A stretch of 64,000 nt of DNA from CAIVAT01 sp037128705 (GTDB taxonomy: Bacteria; Bacteroidota; Bacteroidia; Bacteroidales; FEN-979), in the NCBI GenBank assembly GCA_037128705.1, contig JBAXVX010000004.1, positions 101,095 to 165,094 of the forward strand, given 5' to 3'. Of this stretch, positions 15,341 through 23,823 are shown one piece after another (position 1 is the stretch's first letter; every line of letters begins with the position of its first letter). Below the pieces are notes generated by a model, which saw only the letters and a program-made list of their open reading frames with translations, had not been told where the DNA came from and did not search any database. The position numbers and the translations under genes are program-made.

Positions 15341-16408
15341 TTATTTTAACCTGATTTTCATCACGACAGGTTCATGATCTGAATATTCGAAACCCATCGG
15401 AATCGTTGAAATATTTTTCACCTCCACATTATCTGAAACAACAAAAAAATCAATAATGGTGGTTTTTGTTTCCCCTTTTCGATATCGGATATCTGTGTAA
15501 CGGTTTGATGGAGCCAGGGAATCATAAACGAAATTCCAACCCCGAAAGTAACTTCCGGGAATGGGAGGTTCGATCGTGGTCACCAGATCGCCCTGATGAA
15601 TGGTCCTGACGTTGAACCCCCGTGGATTGCTGTTCCAGTCTCCCCCTGCTATTACATAATTCCCACGTTCATTCTCCCCGTTTATAACCGAATCAAGCAC
15701 ATGAAACTCTTTTTCACGCAAAATCCCGGTTGAATCATAGGCTGAATTGTGGAGGTTCATGATGACCAGGTCTTTGCCGTTGTCAAGCCTGAACCTGAAA
15801 AGCATATAACACCGTTTAAGCATTACCAATCGCAGCGGCCAGGAAAAATCCGACCCGTAATATTGAATTGTTGCCTCATCGGGGGGTATGGATGAAAACG
15901 TTACAAGACCTGCCTTCACTTTTCCCATGGGATCTGTAAGCGGAAGCGGCACAAACCTGCAATCATAATTTTGGGCAAATCCATGATAATGTTTTGTCAG
16001 TACCGAGGACAAATCTGTGTATTCATCCTGATACCAGTCCCGTTTCGAACAGACATCAACCTCCTGGAGAAAAATAAAATCTGCCTCCTCCTGCGCCTTC
16101 AGCACTTTTTTGATGCCCTTGAAATAATGCAGGAATTGCCAGTAAGGAGGCCTGTTCATCATTCCCCCGTCATAAAAAAAGTCCATCTCTCTGCCCAGAC
16201 CGGCATACCCGATGTTCCATGTCATCAGGGAATACTCGCGCCTGGAGGGCTCCTTTGATTTTCCGGTTCCATCAATCACTGCTTTTGATTTTGATACCGG
16301 AGAAAATTCGGTAACCGTTAAAAACAGGATGAAACTCAAAACGCTTAAGAGGAGAAGGCCCACAAAAGCACCCAGGATCCGGACGACTACTTTAACCCAT
16401 TTTGGCAT
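15341..16408 (-). CDS. Endonuclease/exonuclease/phosphatase family protein, membrane anchored
   Basis: A 355-residue protein. An N-terminal membrane helix (VVRILGAFVGLLLLSVLSF) puts the catalytic domain outside the cytoplasm. EEP-fold motifs follow in order: MTWNIGYAG, LQEVD (metal-binding Glu), NLHNSAYD, GGDWNSNPRG and the final SDHEPVV with the catalytic His. Substrates in this family range from DNA to phospholipids and inositol phosphates, so none is assigned. The ATG at 16408 (MPKWVKVV) is chosen. A TAnnTTTG-like TACTTTCG lies across the alternative start at 16438. Confidence 0.85.
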   Translation of the reverse strand: MPKWVKVVVRILGAFVGLLLLSVLSFILFLTVTEFSPVSKSKAVIDGTGKSKEPSRREYSLMTWNIGYAGLGREMDFFYDGGMMNRPPYWQFLHYFKGIKKVLKAQEEADFIFLQEVDVCSKRDWYQDEYTDLSSVLTKHYHGFAQNYDCRFVPLPLTDPMGKVKAGLVTFSSIPPDEATIQYYGSDFSWPLRLVMLKRCYMLFRFRLDNGKDLVIMNLHNSAYDSTGILREKEFHVLDSVINGENERGNYVIAGGDWNSNPRGFNVRTIHQGDLVTTIEPPIPGSYFRGWNFVYDSLAPSNRYTDIRYRKGETKTTIIDFFVVSDNVEVKNISTIPMGFEYSDHEPVVMKIRLK

Positions 16409-16484
16409 CTGGTGCGGATAAAAATCGAAAGTACACATTTTTTTTTAACTTTACCTTTTCAATTGTTCAATCTAGCCTTACCCA

Positions 16485-18029
16485 ATGCCTATTCTCGGGT
16501 CTATTATCAGGAAAGCATACGAACTTCGCCAGTTCCCCATTGACATCATCAGAGTAAACCCTGTCGTTGAACAGAAAAAGGTATTGAAAAAACTGCTCAT
16601 GCGAGCCCAGGACACTGCATTCGGGGAATACTTTGATTTCAGCAGAATGGTCTTCAGGCAGGATTTCCGTGAGCAGTTTAGCGCCACTGTTCCGGTTCAC
16701 GATTATAGTTCAATGTTTAAAAACTGGTGGTACCGGAGCCTTAACGGAGAGCCCTACGTTACCTGGCCGGGAAGGGTGAAGTATTTTGCCTTAACTTCAG
16801 GGACTTCCGAAGCCTCCTCCAAACACATTCCTGTTACCGCCGAAATGTTGCGCGCAATCCAGAAAGCAAGCATCCGCCAGCTTGTCTCGGCCACCAAGTA
16901 TGACTTCCCCGACGAATTCTATGAGAAGGGTATTTTAATGATTGGTGGCAGTACCCACCTTCGTTACAACGGCACCTATTATCAGGGCGACTTGTCGGGG
17001 ATTACAGCATCCAGCATCCCTTTCTGGTTCCAGCATTTCTATAAGCCCGGACGACGAATTTCACGTGAGCAGGAATGGTCAGTCAAACTGAATGATATCG
17101 TCCGCAATGCGAAGAGCTGGGACATCGGGATCATCGTAGGAGTTCCGGCCTGGATCCAGATCATAATGGAGAAAATAATCGATTATTATGGGGTTAAAAC
17201 CATCCATGACATCTGGCCCAATCTTTCGGCCTATGTTCACAGCGGCGTCTCGTTTGACCCCTATATCCGGAGTTTTGAAAAATTACTCAGCCGCCCCATC
17301 CTGTTCAATGAATCCTATCTCGCCTCCGAGGGATTCATCGCATTTCAGCGTCCCGGTAACCTGAAAACCATGGAGATGATTCTGGACAATGGAATTTATT
17401 ACGAATTCATTCCCTTTACCGAAGAAAACTTTGATGGGGAGGGAGAATTGAAACCGAATCCTGAAACATGCACCATTGAGCAGGTAGAGGAAGGAAAAGA
17501 ATATGCCCTTTTGATATCAACCTGTGCCGGTGCCTGGAGATACCTGATCGGGGATACCCTTAAATTCATCTCAAGGGAACGCTGCGAAATCATGCTTACC
17601 GGCCGCACAAAGCAGTTTATCAGCCTTTGTGGGGAACACCTTTCGCAGGACAACCTCAACCGGGCCATCCGTATGTTCCAGGATGAATATAACGTGAAGA
17701 TCAATGAGTTCACCATTACCGGCATCCGATATGGCAATCTTTTTGCCCACCAGTGGTATCTTGGGTCCGACGACAACATCGATCCGGTTCTTGCCGCCTC
17801 CAAACTCGATGAATATCTTAAGATTTTAAACGATGACTACCGGGTTGAACGCATTGAGGCCATTAAAAACGTTTCAGCAGATGTATTACCTTTGCAGGTG
17901 TTTCATGACTGGATGAAGATCAGGGGCAAAGAGGGAGGCGCACACAAGTTCCCCCGTGTTCTGAAAAACGATCATCTGGAACAGTGGAACAACCATATTC
18001 GTTCATACAAAAGCAAGACAAATAATTGA
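16485..18029 (+). CDS. GH3-family acyl-adenylate/amide synthetase
   Basis: A 514-residue member of the GH3 family, named after plant auxin-response enzymes that join a carboxylic acid to an amino acid through an acyl-adenylate. The ATP-binding segment is FALTSGTSEASSKHIPVT. Later conserved parts include FNESYLASEGFIAFQ, the LISTCAGAWRYLIGDTLKF strand and LTGRTKQFISLCGEHLS. Bacterial members are poorly characterised. The stop codon overlaps the start of a LysE-type exporter (TTGA), so the two are translationally coupled. This suggests that the product or an amino acid is exported. Confidence 0.88.
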   Translation: MPILGSIIRKAYELRQFPIDIIRVNPVVEQKKVLKKLLMRAQDTAFGEYFDFSRMVFRQDFREQFSATVPVHDYSSMFKNWWYRSLNGEPYVTWPGRVKYFALTSGTSEASSKHIPVTAEMLRAIQKASIRQLVSATKYDFPDEFYEKGILMIGGSTHLRYNGTYYQGDLSGITASSIPFWFQHFYKPGRRISREQEWSVKLNDIVRNAKSWDIGIIVGVPAWIQIIMEKIIDYYGVKTIHDIWPNLSAYVHSGVSFDPYIRSFEKLLSRPILFNESYLASEGFIAFQRPGNLKTMEMILDNGIYYEFIPFTEENFDGEGELKPNPETCTIEQVEEGKEYALLISTCAGAWRYLIGDTLKFISRERCEIMLTGRTKQFISLCGEHLSQDNLNRAIRMFQDEYNVKINEFTITGIRYGNLFAHQWYLGSDDNIDPVLAASKLDEYLKILNDDYRVERIEAIKNVSADVLPLQVFHDWMKIRGKEGGAHKFPRVLKNDHLEQWNNHIRSYKSKTNN

Positions 18030-18697
18030 GTTCTGTTTTACATCCTCTGTTTGAAGGCATTATATTAGGCCTTACGGTTGCCATCTCCCTTGGCCCGGCA
18101 CTGTTTGCCTTGTTACAAACCAGCATCAAACATGGAATAAAAGTTGGGATTTTCCTTGCAGCCGGAATCTTCACCAGTGACCTTACCCTGGTGGTCGGAT
18201 TCTATTTCGGAGCAGCACAGATAGTCACCGACCCAAGGTATCACCTGGTACTTGGAATTATCGGGGGTGTGGTGATGACCATTTTCGGGATTTACACCTT
18301 TTTCAAAAAAGTTCCGCAAACCGAACAGGTTGAAGCCATCAATGAAATCAAGGTAAAGAAAAAAGGACCCTTCCCTTATTTTTTTAAAGGCTTCATCCTG
18401 AACCTCGCCAATCCGTTTCTTTGGGTATTTTGGATTACTTCGATGCTTGCGATCAACGCCACCTACGGTGGAGATCAGAAATCGGTTGCCCTGTTTTTTG
18501 TCGGGAGCCTTTCTGTGATCCTGATGACCGATATTTTAAAGGTTGTGCTTGCCAATAAAATCAAAATTGCTGGAAACCCCCAGGTTAAACTGTGGATGAA
18601 CCGCATTGTCGGCCTTTTGTTCATGATCATCGGAGCTTTTGTGATTTCCGGTTCTCTGCTTGAATACTTCCGGGGAATCTCTTTGCAGGTTCCTTAA
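18026..18697 (+). CDS. LysE/RhtB-family amino-acid exporter
   Basis: A 223-residue membrane protein with about six helices. The N-terminal signature FEGIILGLTVAISLGPALFALLQTS matches the LysE/RhtB exporters (GxxLGxSxGPA). A central charged loop (VEAINEIKVKKKG) and FILNLANPFLWVFW follow. The start codon is TTG at 18026, sharing bases with the GH3 stop (ATTGAG). Members pump amino acids or derivatives out of the cell, driven by the proton gradient. The substrate is not known, and coupling to GH3 points to an amino acid or acyl-amino acid (inference). Confidence 0.85.
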   Translation: MSSVLHPLFEGIILGLTVAISLGPALFALLQTSIKHGIKVGIFLAAGIFTSDLTLVVGFYFGAAQIVTDPRYHLVLGIIGGVVMTIFGIYTFFKKVPQTEQVEAINEIKVKKKGPFPYFFKGFILNLANPFLWVFWITSMLAINATYGGDQKSVALFFVGSLSVILMTDILKVVLANKIKIAGNPQVKLWMNRIVGLLFMIIGAFVISGSLLEYFRGISLQVP

Positions 18698-18761
18698 ATT
18701 CCTCCGGCTTTACTCCCAACTCATCCCGGCCTCTTCAGAATTTGTATTGGTTGATTTGCTA

Positions 18762-19478
18762 TTAAATCGACTTGATCAGCTTTTCAAAATCTGCCTTGAA
18801 ATTGGTGCCGATCGGGATCAGCCGATCTTTGATTTTCACATGGTTCCCTTCGATCAGATCGACCCTCGACAGGGCAATGATAAAGGATTTGTGAATGCGC
18901 GGAAACAATTTGGCCGGCAGCAGGGTCTCAATGTTTTTCAATGACTGGTAACTGACGATCATTTTGTCGGTGGTATAAATCTTAACATAATCACCCAGCG
19001 CTTCAATATAAAGGATGTCATCAAGCGTAACCTTGTAGGTTTTTTTGCTCGATTTGATGAAAATAAAACTCTCTTCCGGCTTCTCCTGCGCTTTCATTTC
19101 AAAGTGAGGAAATTCCCTGCTTTTCAGTAAATCCTCAGCCTTTTGGATAGCTTTATAAAACCGGTCAAATGCAATGGGTTTCATCAAATAGTCAACCACG
19201 TCCAATTCGAATCCCTGGATGGCAAATTCAGCATAGGCCGTTGTAATGATCACCAATGGAGGATTTTTTAAGGTTTTGAGAAAATCCATTCCGCTTAACC
19301 GGGGCATGTTGATATCCAGGAAAAGCAGATCCACCTCCTGATTATGCAACACATCAATGGCCTCGATGGCATTACTGCATTTTGTTACGATCTCAAGGAA
19401 GGGAATGTTCTCGGCATAACGCTCAATGACCCGCTGGGCAAGGGGTTCATCGTCAATGATCAAACATCGTATATTCAT
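18762..19478 (-). CDS. LytTR-family response regulator (pair 1)
   Basis: A 238-residue regulator. The receiver domain spans residues 1-120 (CLIIDDEPLAQRVI, phospho-acceptor Asp in LLFLDINMPRLSG, ITTAYAEFAIQGFELDVVDYLMKP). The LytTR DNA-binding domain fills the last ~100 residues (KKTYKVTLDDILYIEALGDYVKI, RIHKSFIIALSRVDLI). Its gene overlaps the kinase stop by four bases (ATGA), so the two are co-translated. It closely resembles the regulator at 26352-27077. Confidence 0.95.
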   Translation of the reverse strand: MNIRCLIIDDEPLAQRVIERYAENIPFLEIVTKCSNAIEAIDVLHNQEVDLLFLDINMPRLSGMDFLKTLKNPPLVIITTAYAEFAIQGFELDVVDYLMKPIAFDRFYKAIQKAEDLLKSREFPHFEMKAQEKPEESFIFIKSSKKTYKVTLDDILYIEALGDYVKIYTTDKMIVSYQSLKNIETLLPAKLFPRIHKSFIIALSRVDLIEGNHVKIKDRLIPIGTNFKADFEKLIKSI

Positions 19479-20527
19479 ACTGCAATTATGGTTAATGCCA
19501 CATGATACAGGGATGCTGTTTCCGTGATTTTAAGTTCATGGCGTCCCGGGTAAAGTAACTCCAGTCGTTTTTTAACGTTTGAAAAGCCAAATCCACCGGA
19601 GGATTTCTTTTCAGCATAGGGGTCCACCTTGTTTTCGATCATAAACACCACCCGGTCTGTGTTCTCCAGATTAAAAACAATATGAATGTATGGATCATTC
19701 TTAATATCCTTCGAACCATGTTTAAAAGCGTTTTCAATAAAGGCAATGAACAGCAGCGGGGCAACTTTCAAATCAAAATTGACGCCCCTGATATCAAAAC
19801 TCACCCGCATGTTTTCATCTGCGCGAAGCCGCTCCAGGTAAACGTAACTTTGCAGAAACTCGAGTTGCTTTTCCATCGGAACCAGATCATCCTTCGACTC
19901 ATAGATGATATACCGCATCAGGTCCGAAAGTTTCAATATCATTTCAGGCGCTTTATCCGATTTGTCAAGACTAAGCGAATAGAGGCTGTTCAGGGTATTG
20001 AAAAAGAAATGAGGATTTACCTGCGCCTTGAGTGCCCGGAGCTCAGCTTCGATTTTTTGCTTTTCAACCTCCTTCATCTGAAGTTCAACATCCTGTAATG
20101 TAATGGAATCACGCATTACCTCCAGCAAAGTTGATACAACAAGGAACAATAAAATCAGAATAAACTCTGCAATGAATTCCGTTAGAAAATTTGGATGTGA
20201 CCCTCCTTCAAAGAAGTAGGTGATATAGTAATTTAATAGGATAAATAGAAGAATGTTGGCCAGTTCAAGGGTAAAAAACAACAGGAATTTCCTTTTATTG
20301 AAAAAAGAGGGGATCAGCCACAGTAAGTTTATATAAACGGAGATCGCAACAATGACGACCGTTATCAGGATGCTGACCGACATCTGAAAGGTGATGCTGT
20401 AAAAATTAAAATCACCCCGTGTGTAAATAAGGGTTACCGTAAATAAAACGATGCTGATAAGCCAGAACAGGGCATGTTGGATAAGGACATGACGTTTACC
20501 TTTATGATACAGGTCGATGAGGTTCAT
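19475..20527 (-). CDS. LytS-type sensor histidine kinase (pair 1)
   Basis: A 350-residue membrane kinase. Four hydrophobic helices lie in residues about 15-140, followed by a short coiled segment (MKEVEKQKIEAELRALKAQ) and the His_kinase domain with the phospho-acceptor His in QVNPHFFFNTLNSLYSL. The ATPase part has FIENAFKHGSK and GFGFSNVKKRLELLYPG. There is no extracellular sensor domain, so the signal is probably membrane borne. The ATG at 20527 is supported by a promoter overlapping the longer alternative. It phosphorylates the coupled LytTR regulator. Confidence 0.92.
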   Translation of the reverse strand: MNLIDLYHKGKRHVLIQHALFWLISIVLFTVTLIYTRGDFNFYSITFQMSVSILITVVIVAISVYINLLWLIPSFFNKRKFLLFFTLELANILLFILLNYYITYFFEGGSHPNFLTEFIAEFILILLFLVVSTLLEVMRDSITLQDVELQMKEVEKQKIEAELRALKAQVNPHFFFNTLNSLYSLSLDKSDKAPEMILKLSDLMRYIIYESKDDLVPMEKQLEFLQSYVYLERLRADENMRVSFDIRGVNFDLKVAPLLFIAFIENAFKHGSKDIKNDPYIHIVFNLENTDRVVFMIENKVDPYAEKKSSGGFGFSNVKKRLELLYPGRHELKITETASLYHVALTIIAV

Positions 20528-20543
20528 TGAAATGAAATTTCCG

Positions 20544-20574
20544 CAAATGTGCATATTGATTTTGTGATTGTCAA
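20544..20574 (-). promoter_or_regulatory. Promoter for LytS/LytTR pair 1
   Basis: On the minus strand TTG (20574-20572) and CACATTTG (20551-20544, one mismatch to TAnnTTTG) are separated by 20 bases, 17 bases upstream of the ATG at 20527. Confidence 0.45.
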
Positions 20575-20799
20575 TTTTTTTTGATGTCCTTGATGAAAAA
20601 CAGGCTGAAAGGCGCTCTTTTAACCATGAGGGTGCCTGTGTTTTACCTGCTGAATTAAAGTGATCATCGAGAATATGACTCGTTTGTCAAATAAATTGGC
20701 TGAATGGTTAAATTGTTGCTAATATTGCCGCTCTCACTTAATTTATTTTGTGACTTAAAAAAACAGCTCATTATTCTCCAAATTTAACAGCCTGTCTTT

Positions 20800-22995
20800 A
20801 TGAAAAAAGTATCAATTAAATTGAAATTTGCCCTGATGGCCCTGGTTTTTTGTTTGACTACCGGATCATTCAGTTACGCCGAAAACCCGCCCGATGAAGG
20901 AATGTGGCTTCCGCTTTTACTTGAAAGACTGAATTATGTCGACATGCAGAAAATGGGTCTTCACCTTACGGCTGATGAATTATACAGCATCAACAACAAC
21001 AGCCTGAAAGATGCAATTGTCGGGTTATCTGCCAATGGCGGGGGTGGAGGATTTTTTTGCACGGCCGAAGTAGTCTCCGATCAGGGATTATTGTTCACCA
21101 ATCACCATTGTGGCTATGGCTCGGTTCAGGATCACAGTACGCCTGAACATGATTACCTGACCAATGGTTTCTGGGCAAAATCAAAGAGCGAAGAGTTGTC
21201 AAATGAGGCCATGTGTGCTTCATTTCTGCAACGCATCGAAAATGTGACCGATTCAATTATTCCTTTCCTTTCCGATACAATAAAAGAGGCTGATCGTGTA
21301 AGCAAAGTCAAGGAGATTTCAAACAGGATTAAAAAAAGAGCCGAAGAGGGAGGTAAATTCGAAGCTACGGTAAAAGCGTTTTACGGTGGAAATGAATATT
21401 ACCTTTTTGTGTTCAAAACCTATAAAGATGTCCGTCTTGTTGGCGCTCCCCCGTCTTCCATTGGAAAATTCGGCGGAGATACGGATAACTGGATGTGGCC
21501 CCGCCACACCGGCGATTTTACTATCTTCCGTATTTATACCGATCCCGAAGGGAACCCTGCAAAATATTCAGAAAAGAATATCCCCCTGAAACCGGCATAC
21601 CATCTTCCAATCAGTCTTAAAGGCATAAAAAAGAATGATTTTGCCATGATCTGGGGATACCCCGGATCAACCACGAGGTATATGACCTCTTATGGAATTG
21701 AATATAATCTGAGCGTGCTCTATCCGACCCTGATTAAAATCTTCGGGAAGGAACTGGAAGTTATGAAAGATCGGATGGATGTCGATAAGGCTGTTAAAAT
21801 TAATTATGCTGATGACTATGCCGGAATCGCCAATACCTGGAAAAACTTCATCGGCCAGTCCCGTATGCTGATCAGGAACAAAGTGGAGGATAAGAAAAAG
21901 ACCATTGAAGCTGAATTCATTGCATGGTACAGCAAGGATCCCCAGCTGCAGAAAAAGTATGGGAACGTATTGAATGACCTTCAGAAAAATTATGCAGCGA
22001 TGAAAAAAATTGCCATCCCCTTCTTTTATGCCAATTTGGCTGGCATGGGGCTGGATGTAGTTAAATTGGCCAATCAGTTTGACGGACTTCACAGTGCTCT
22101 TGAAAAAAAGAATAAAAATGCGGTGAAAGAGGCCCAGACCAGTTTAAAAACTGCTGTTAAGGACCAATTCAAAGAATATGATCAGGCCATTTCAAAGAAA
22201 ACACTGGCCGAAATGCTTCGCATATATGCACAGGATGTTTCCAAGGCCGAACTGCCCGGAATTTTTCAGGTGATTGAAAAAGATTATAAAAATGATTTCA
22301 CAGCCTTTGCCGATGCCGTATATGAAAAATCAGTTTTTGCTTCTCCCGAAGCTGCAAATAAATTTATTGACGACCCCAGCCTGAAAGCCTTTAAAAAGGA
22401 CCTGGGCTGGCAACTTGCCAAATCAATGCAGGAGGCAATGGGGAAGAATGCCGCAGCCTACGGAACAGCAAGAGGCAATGTTGGTGTTGATAACAGGATG
22501 TTCATTGCCGCAATTAGGGAGATGAATCCGTCACTGGTAAAATATCCCGATGCCAATTCAACCATGCGTATGACCTATGGGAGCGTACTTGATTACTATC
22601 CGGCCGATGCAGTTCACTACGATTATGAAACCACCTTGAAGGGTGTCATGCAAAAGGAAGATCCAACCAATGATGAATTTATCGTTGAACAGAAACTGAA
22701 AGATCTGTTCCAGGCCAAAGACTACGGACAATATGGGGAAAACGGCGAGATGGTTGTTTGTTTCCTCACCACCAATGACATCACCGGCGGAAACTCGGGA
22801 AGCCCTGTCATCAATGGCGATGGCCAACTGATTGGCCTTGCATTCGATGGGAACTGGGAAGCCATGAGCGGCGACATTATGTTTGAACCCGATATGCAGC
22901 GTACAATCAATGTGGATATCAGGTATGTTCTGTTTATTATTGACAAATTTGCAGGAGCCACCAACCTGATCGATGAATTAACCCTTGTAAAATAA
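20800..22995 (+). CDS. S46-family dipeptidyl-peptidase, DPP7-like
   Basis: A 731-residue exported serine peptidase that removes dipeptides from peptide N-termini in the periplasm. The signal peptide ends near residue 27 (FSYAEN). The catalytic triad is visible: His in FTNHHCGYG (about 102/103), Asp in GGDTDNWMWPRHTGDF (about 227) and Ser666 in GGNSGSPVINGDGQ. The residue 18 beyond the Ser, which separates DPP7 (Gly) from DPP11 (Arg), is Gly684 in LAFDGNWEA. Hydrophobic rather than acidic P1 residues are therefore expected. The enzyme supports growth on peptides. A strong terminator follows. Confidence 0.95.
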   Translation: MKKVSIKLKFALMALVFCLTTGSFSYAENPPDEGMWLPLLLERLNYVDMQKMGLHLTADELYSINNNSLKDAIVGLSANGGGGGFFCTAEVVSDQGLLFTNHHCGYGSVQDHSTPEHDYLTNGFWAKSKSEELSNEAMCASFLQRIENVTDSIIPFLSDTIKEADRVSKVKEISNRIKKRAEEGGKFEATVKAFYGGNEYYLFVFKTYKDVRLVGAPPSSIGKFGGDTDNWMWPRHTGDFTIFRIYTDPEGNPAKYSEKNIPLKPAYHLPISLKGIKKNDFAMIWGYPGSTTRYMTSYGIEYNLSVLYPTLIKIFGKELEVMKDRMDVDKAVKINYADDYAGIANTWKNFIGQSRMLIRNKVEDKKKTIEAEFIAWYSKDPQLQKKYGNVLNDLQKNYAAMKKIAIPFFYANLAGMGLDVVKLANQFDGLHSALEKKNKNAVKEAQTSLKTAVKDQFKEYDQAISKKTLAEMLRIYAQDVSKAELPGIFQVIEKDYKNDFTAFADAVYEKSVFASPEAANKFIDDPSLKAFKKDLGWQLAKSMQEAMGKNAAAYGTARGNVGVDNRMFIAAIREMNPSLVKYPDANSTMRMTYGSVLDYYPADAVHYDYETTLKGVMQKEDPTNDEFIVEQKLKDLFQAKDYGQYGENGEMVVCFLTTNDITGGNSGSPVINGDGQLIGLAFDGNWEAMSGDIMFEPDMQRTINVDIRYVLFIIDKFAGATNLIDELTLVK

Positions 22996-23010
22996 TACCC
23001 TTTTTAAACT

Positions 23011-23051
23011 AAAAGAGGCTGTTTCAAATAATCCGAAACAGCCTCTTTTTT
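23011..23051 (+). terminator. Strong rho-independent terminator after the S46 peptidase
   Basis: A 15-pair stem (23011-23025 with 23035-23049) around a 9-base loop, followed by a T run. Key arms are AGAGGCTGTTTC and GAAACAGCCTCT. The A run on the 5' side could also let it serve the leftward gene ending at 23110. Confidence 0.9.
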
Positions 23052-23109
23052 ATGTACAGCTATTTCCCGTTTGCATCCATTTGGATACATCCCAGGCTGA
23101 TTTGTTACA

Positions 23110-23796
23110 TCATACGTTGTTTTTTTCCAGTTTCGCCTTTGCAGAAACGGAAAAGTATATTGCTGCAAAAGCAAGACTGATCCATATTCCGGCCGGGAAA
23201 ATACCAACAATGAAACAAATCAGTCCCCCAAGGGCGACAAAGAAACTTACAATCCCCATCAGAAAAATAGTTCCTGTAAAACCTTTAGTCATATTCCAGC
23301 TTTTCCTCACGGCATCAACGGCCTCCATCTTTTCATCCATTACCAGATAGGGTACAAAAGCGAGTTTGCACGCAAAAATAATTCCCGGGACAATTAACAA
23401 GACCATCCCCGCCCCTACAATGAAAAAAACCAGGACGTTGGCTAGAAAAATATTTCCAAATGACTGGTAGGCGAAAAAAATGTCCTGTACCCTGAAGGAT
23501 TCACCTCTCACCGCTTTAAGATAAACCCAGGATGCGCCATAACTGATTGGCATTAAAACCAGGATACCATATACGAAATTGAACAAACCTGTTGTAAAGG
23601 TCCCGAAATAGGCCATGTTAAACATCGTGTGGGTCAGTCCCATGGGGGCGGAAAGGAGAATTTGAATGAACAATACCAGCAGAAGTTCCGGAAAGTTTTT
23701 TTTCAGGGTCTCCCAGCCATGACCGAATGAACCGGAAACAGTTGGTTCCGGCAACAGGTTGTTGTTACCATTTTCATTGTTTTGTAAGTTTTCCAT
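23110..23796 (-). CDS. Polytopic membrane protein, unknown function
   Basis: A 228-residue protein with a polar Asn-rich N-terminus (residues 1-25) and about five or six hydrophobic helices. The stretch IVPGIIFACKLAFVPYLVMDEKMEAVDAVRKSWNMTKG, broken here only by text, resembles the conserved loop of DUF975/YciC-like integral membrane proteins, where it links two helices. No catalytic residues are apparent. It is the downstream partner of the CarboxypepD-reg-like gene (27 bases apart), so the two may form an operon. Confidence 0.7.
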   Translation of the reverse strand: MENLQNNENGNNNLLPEPTVSGSFGHGWETLKKNFPELLLVLFIQILLSAPMGLTHTMFNMAYFGTFTTGLFNFVYGILVLMPISYGASWVYLKAVRGESFRVQDIFFAYQSFGNIFLANVLVFFIVGAGMVLLIVPGIIFACKLAFVPYLVMDEKMEAVDAVRKSWNMTKGFTGTIFLMGIVSFFVALGGLICFIVGIFPAGIWISLAFAAIYFSVSAKAKLEKNNV

Positions 23797-23823
23797 ACAT
23801 TTGATTTTTTAAAGGTTAAAAAA

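Noticed and set aside
17057..17072. CACGTG core resembling parS inside the GH3 gene
   Set aside because: Flanks differ at several positions on both sides (AATTT / AGCAG), so it is a chance core in coding DNA, unlike the two sites at mnmG.
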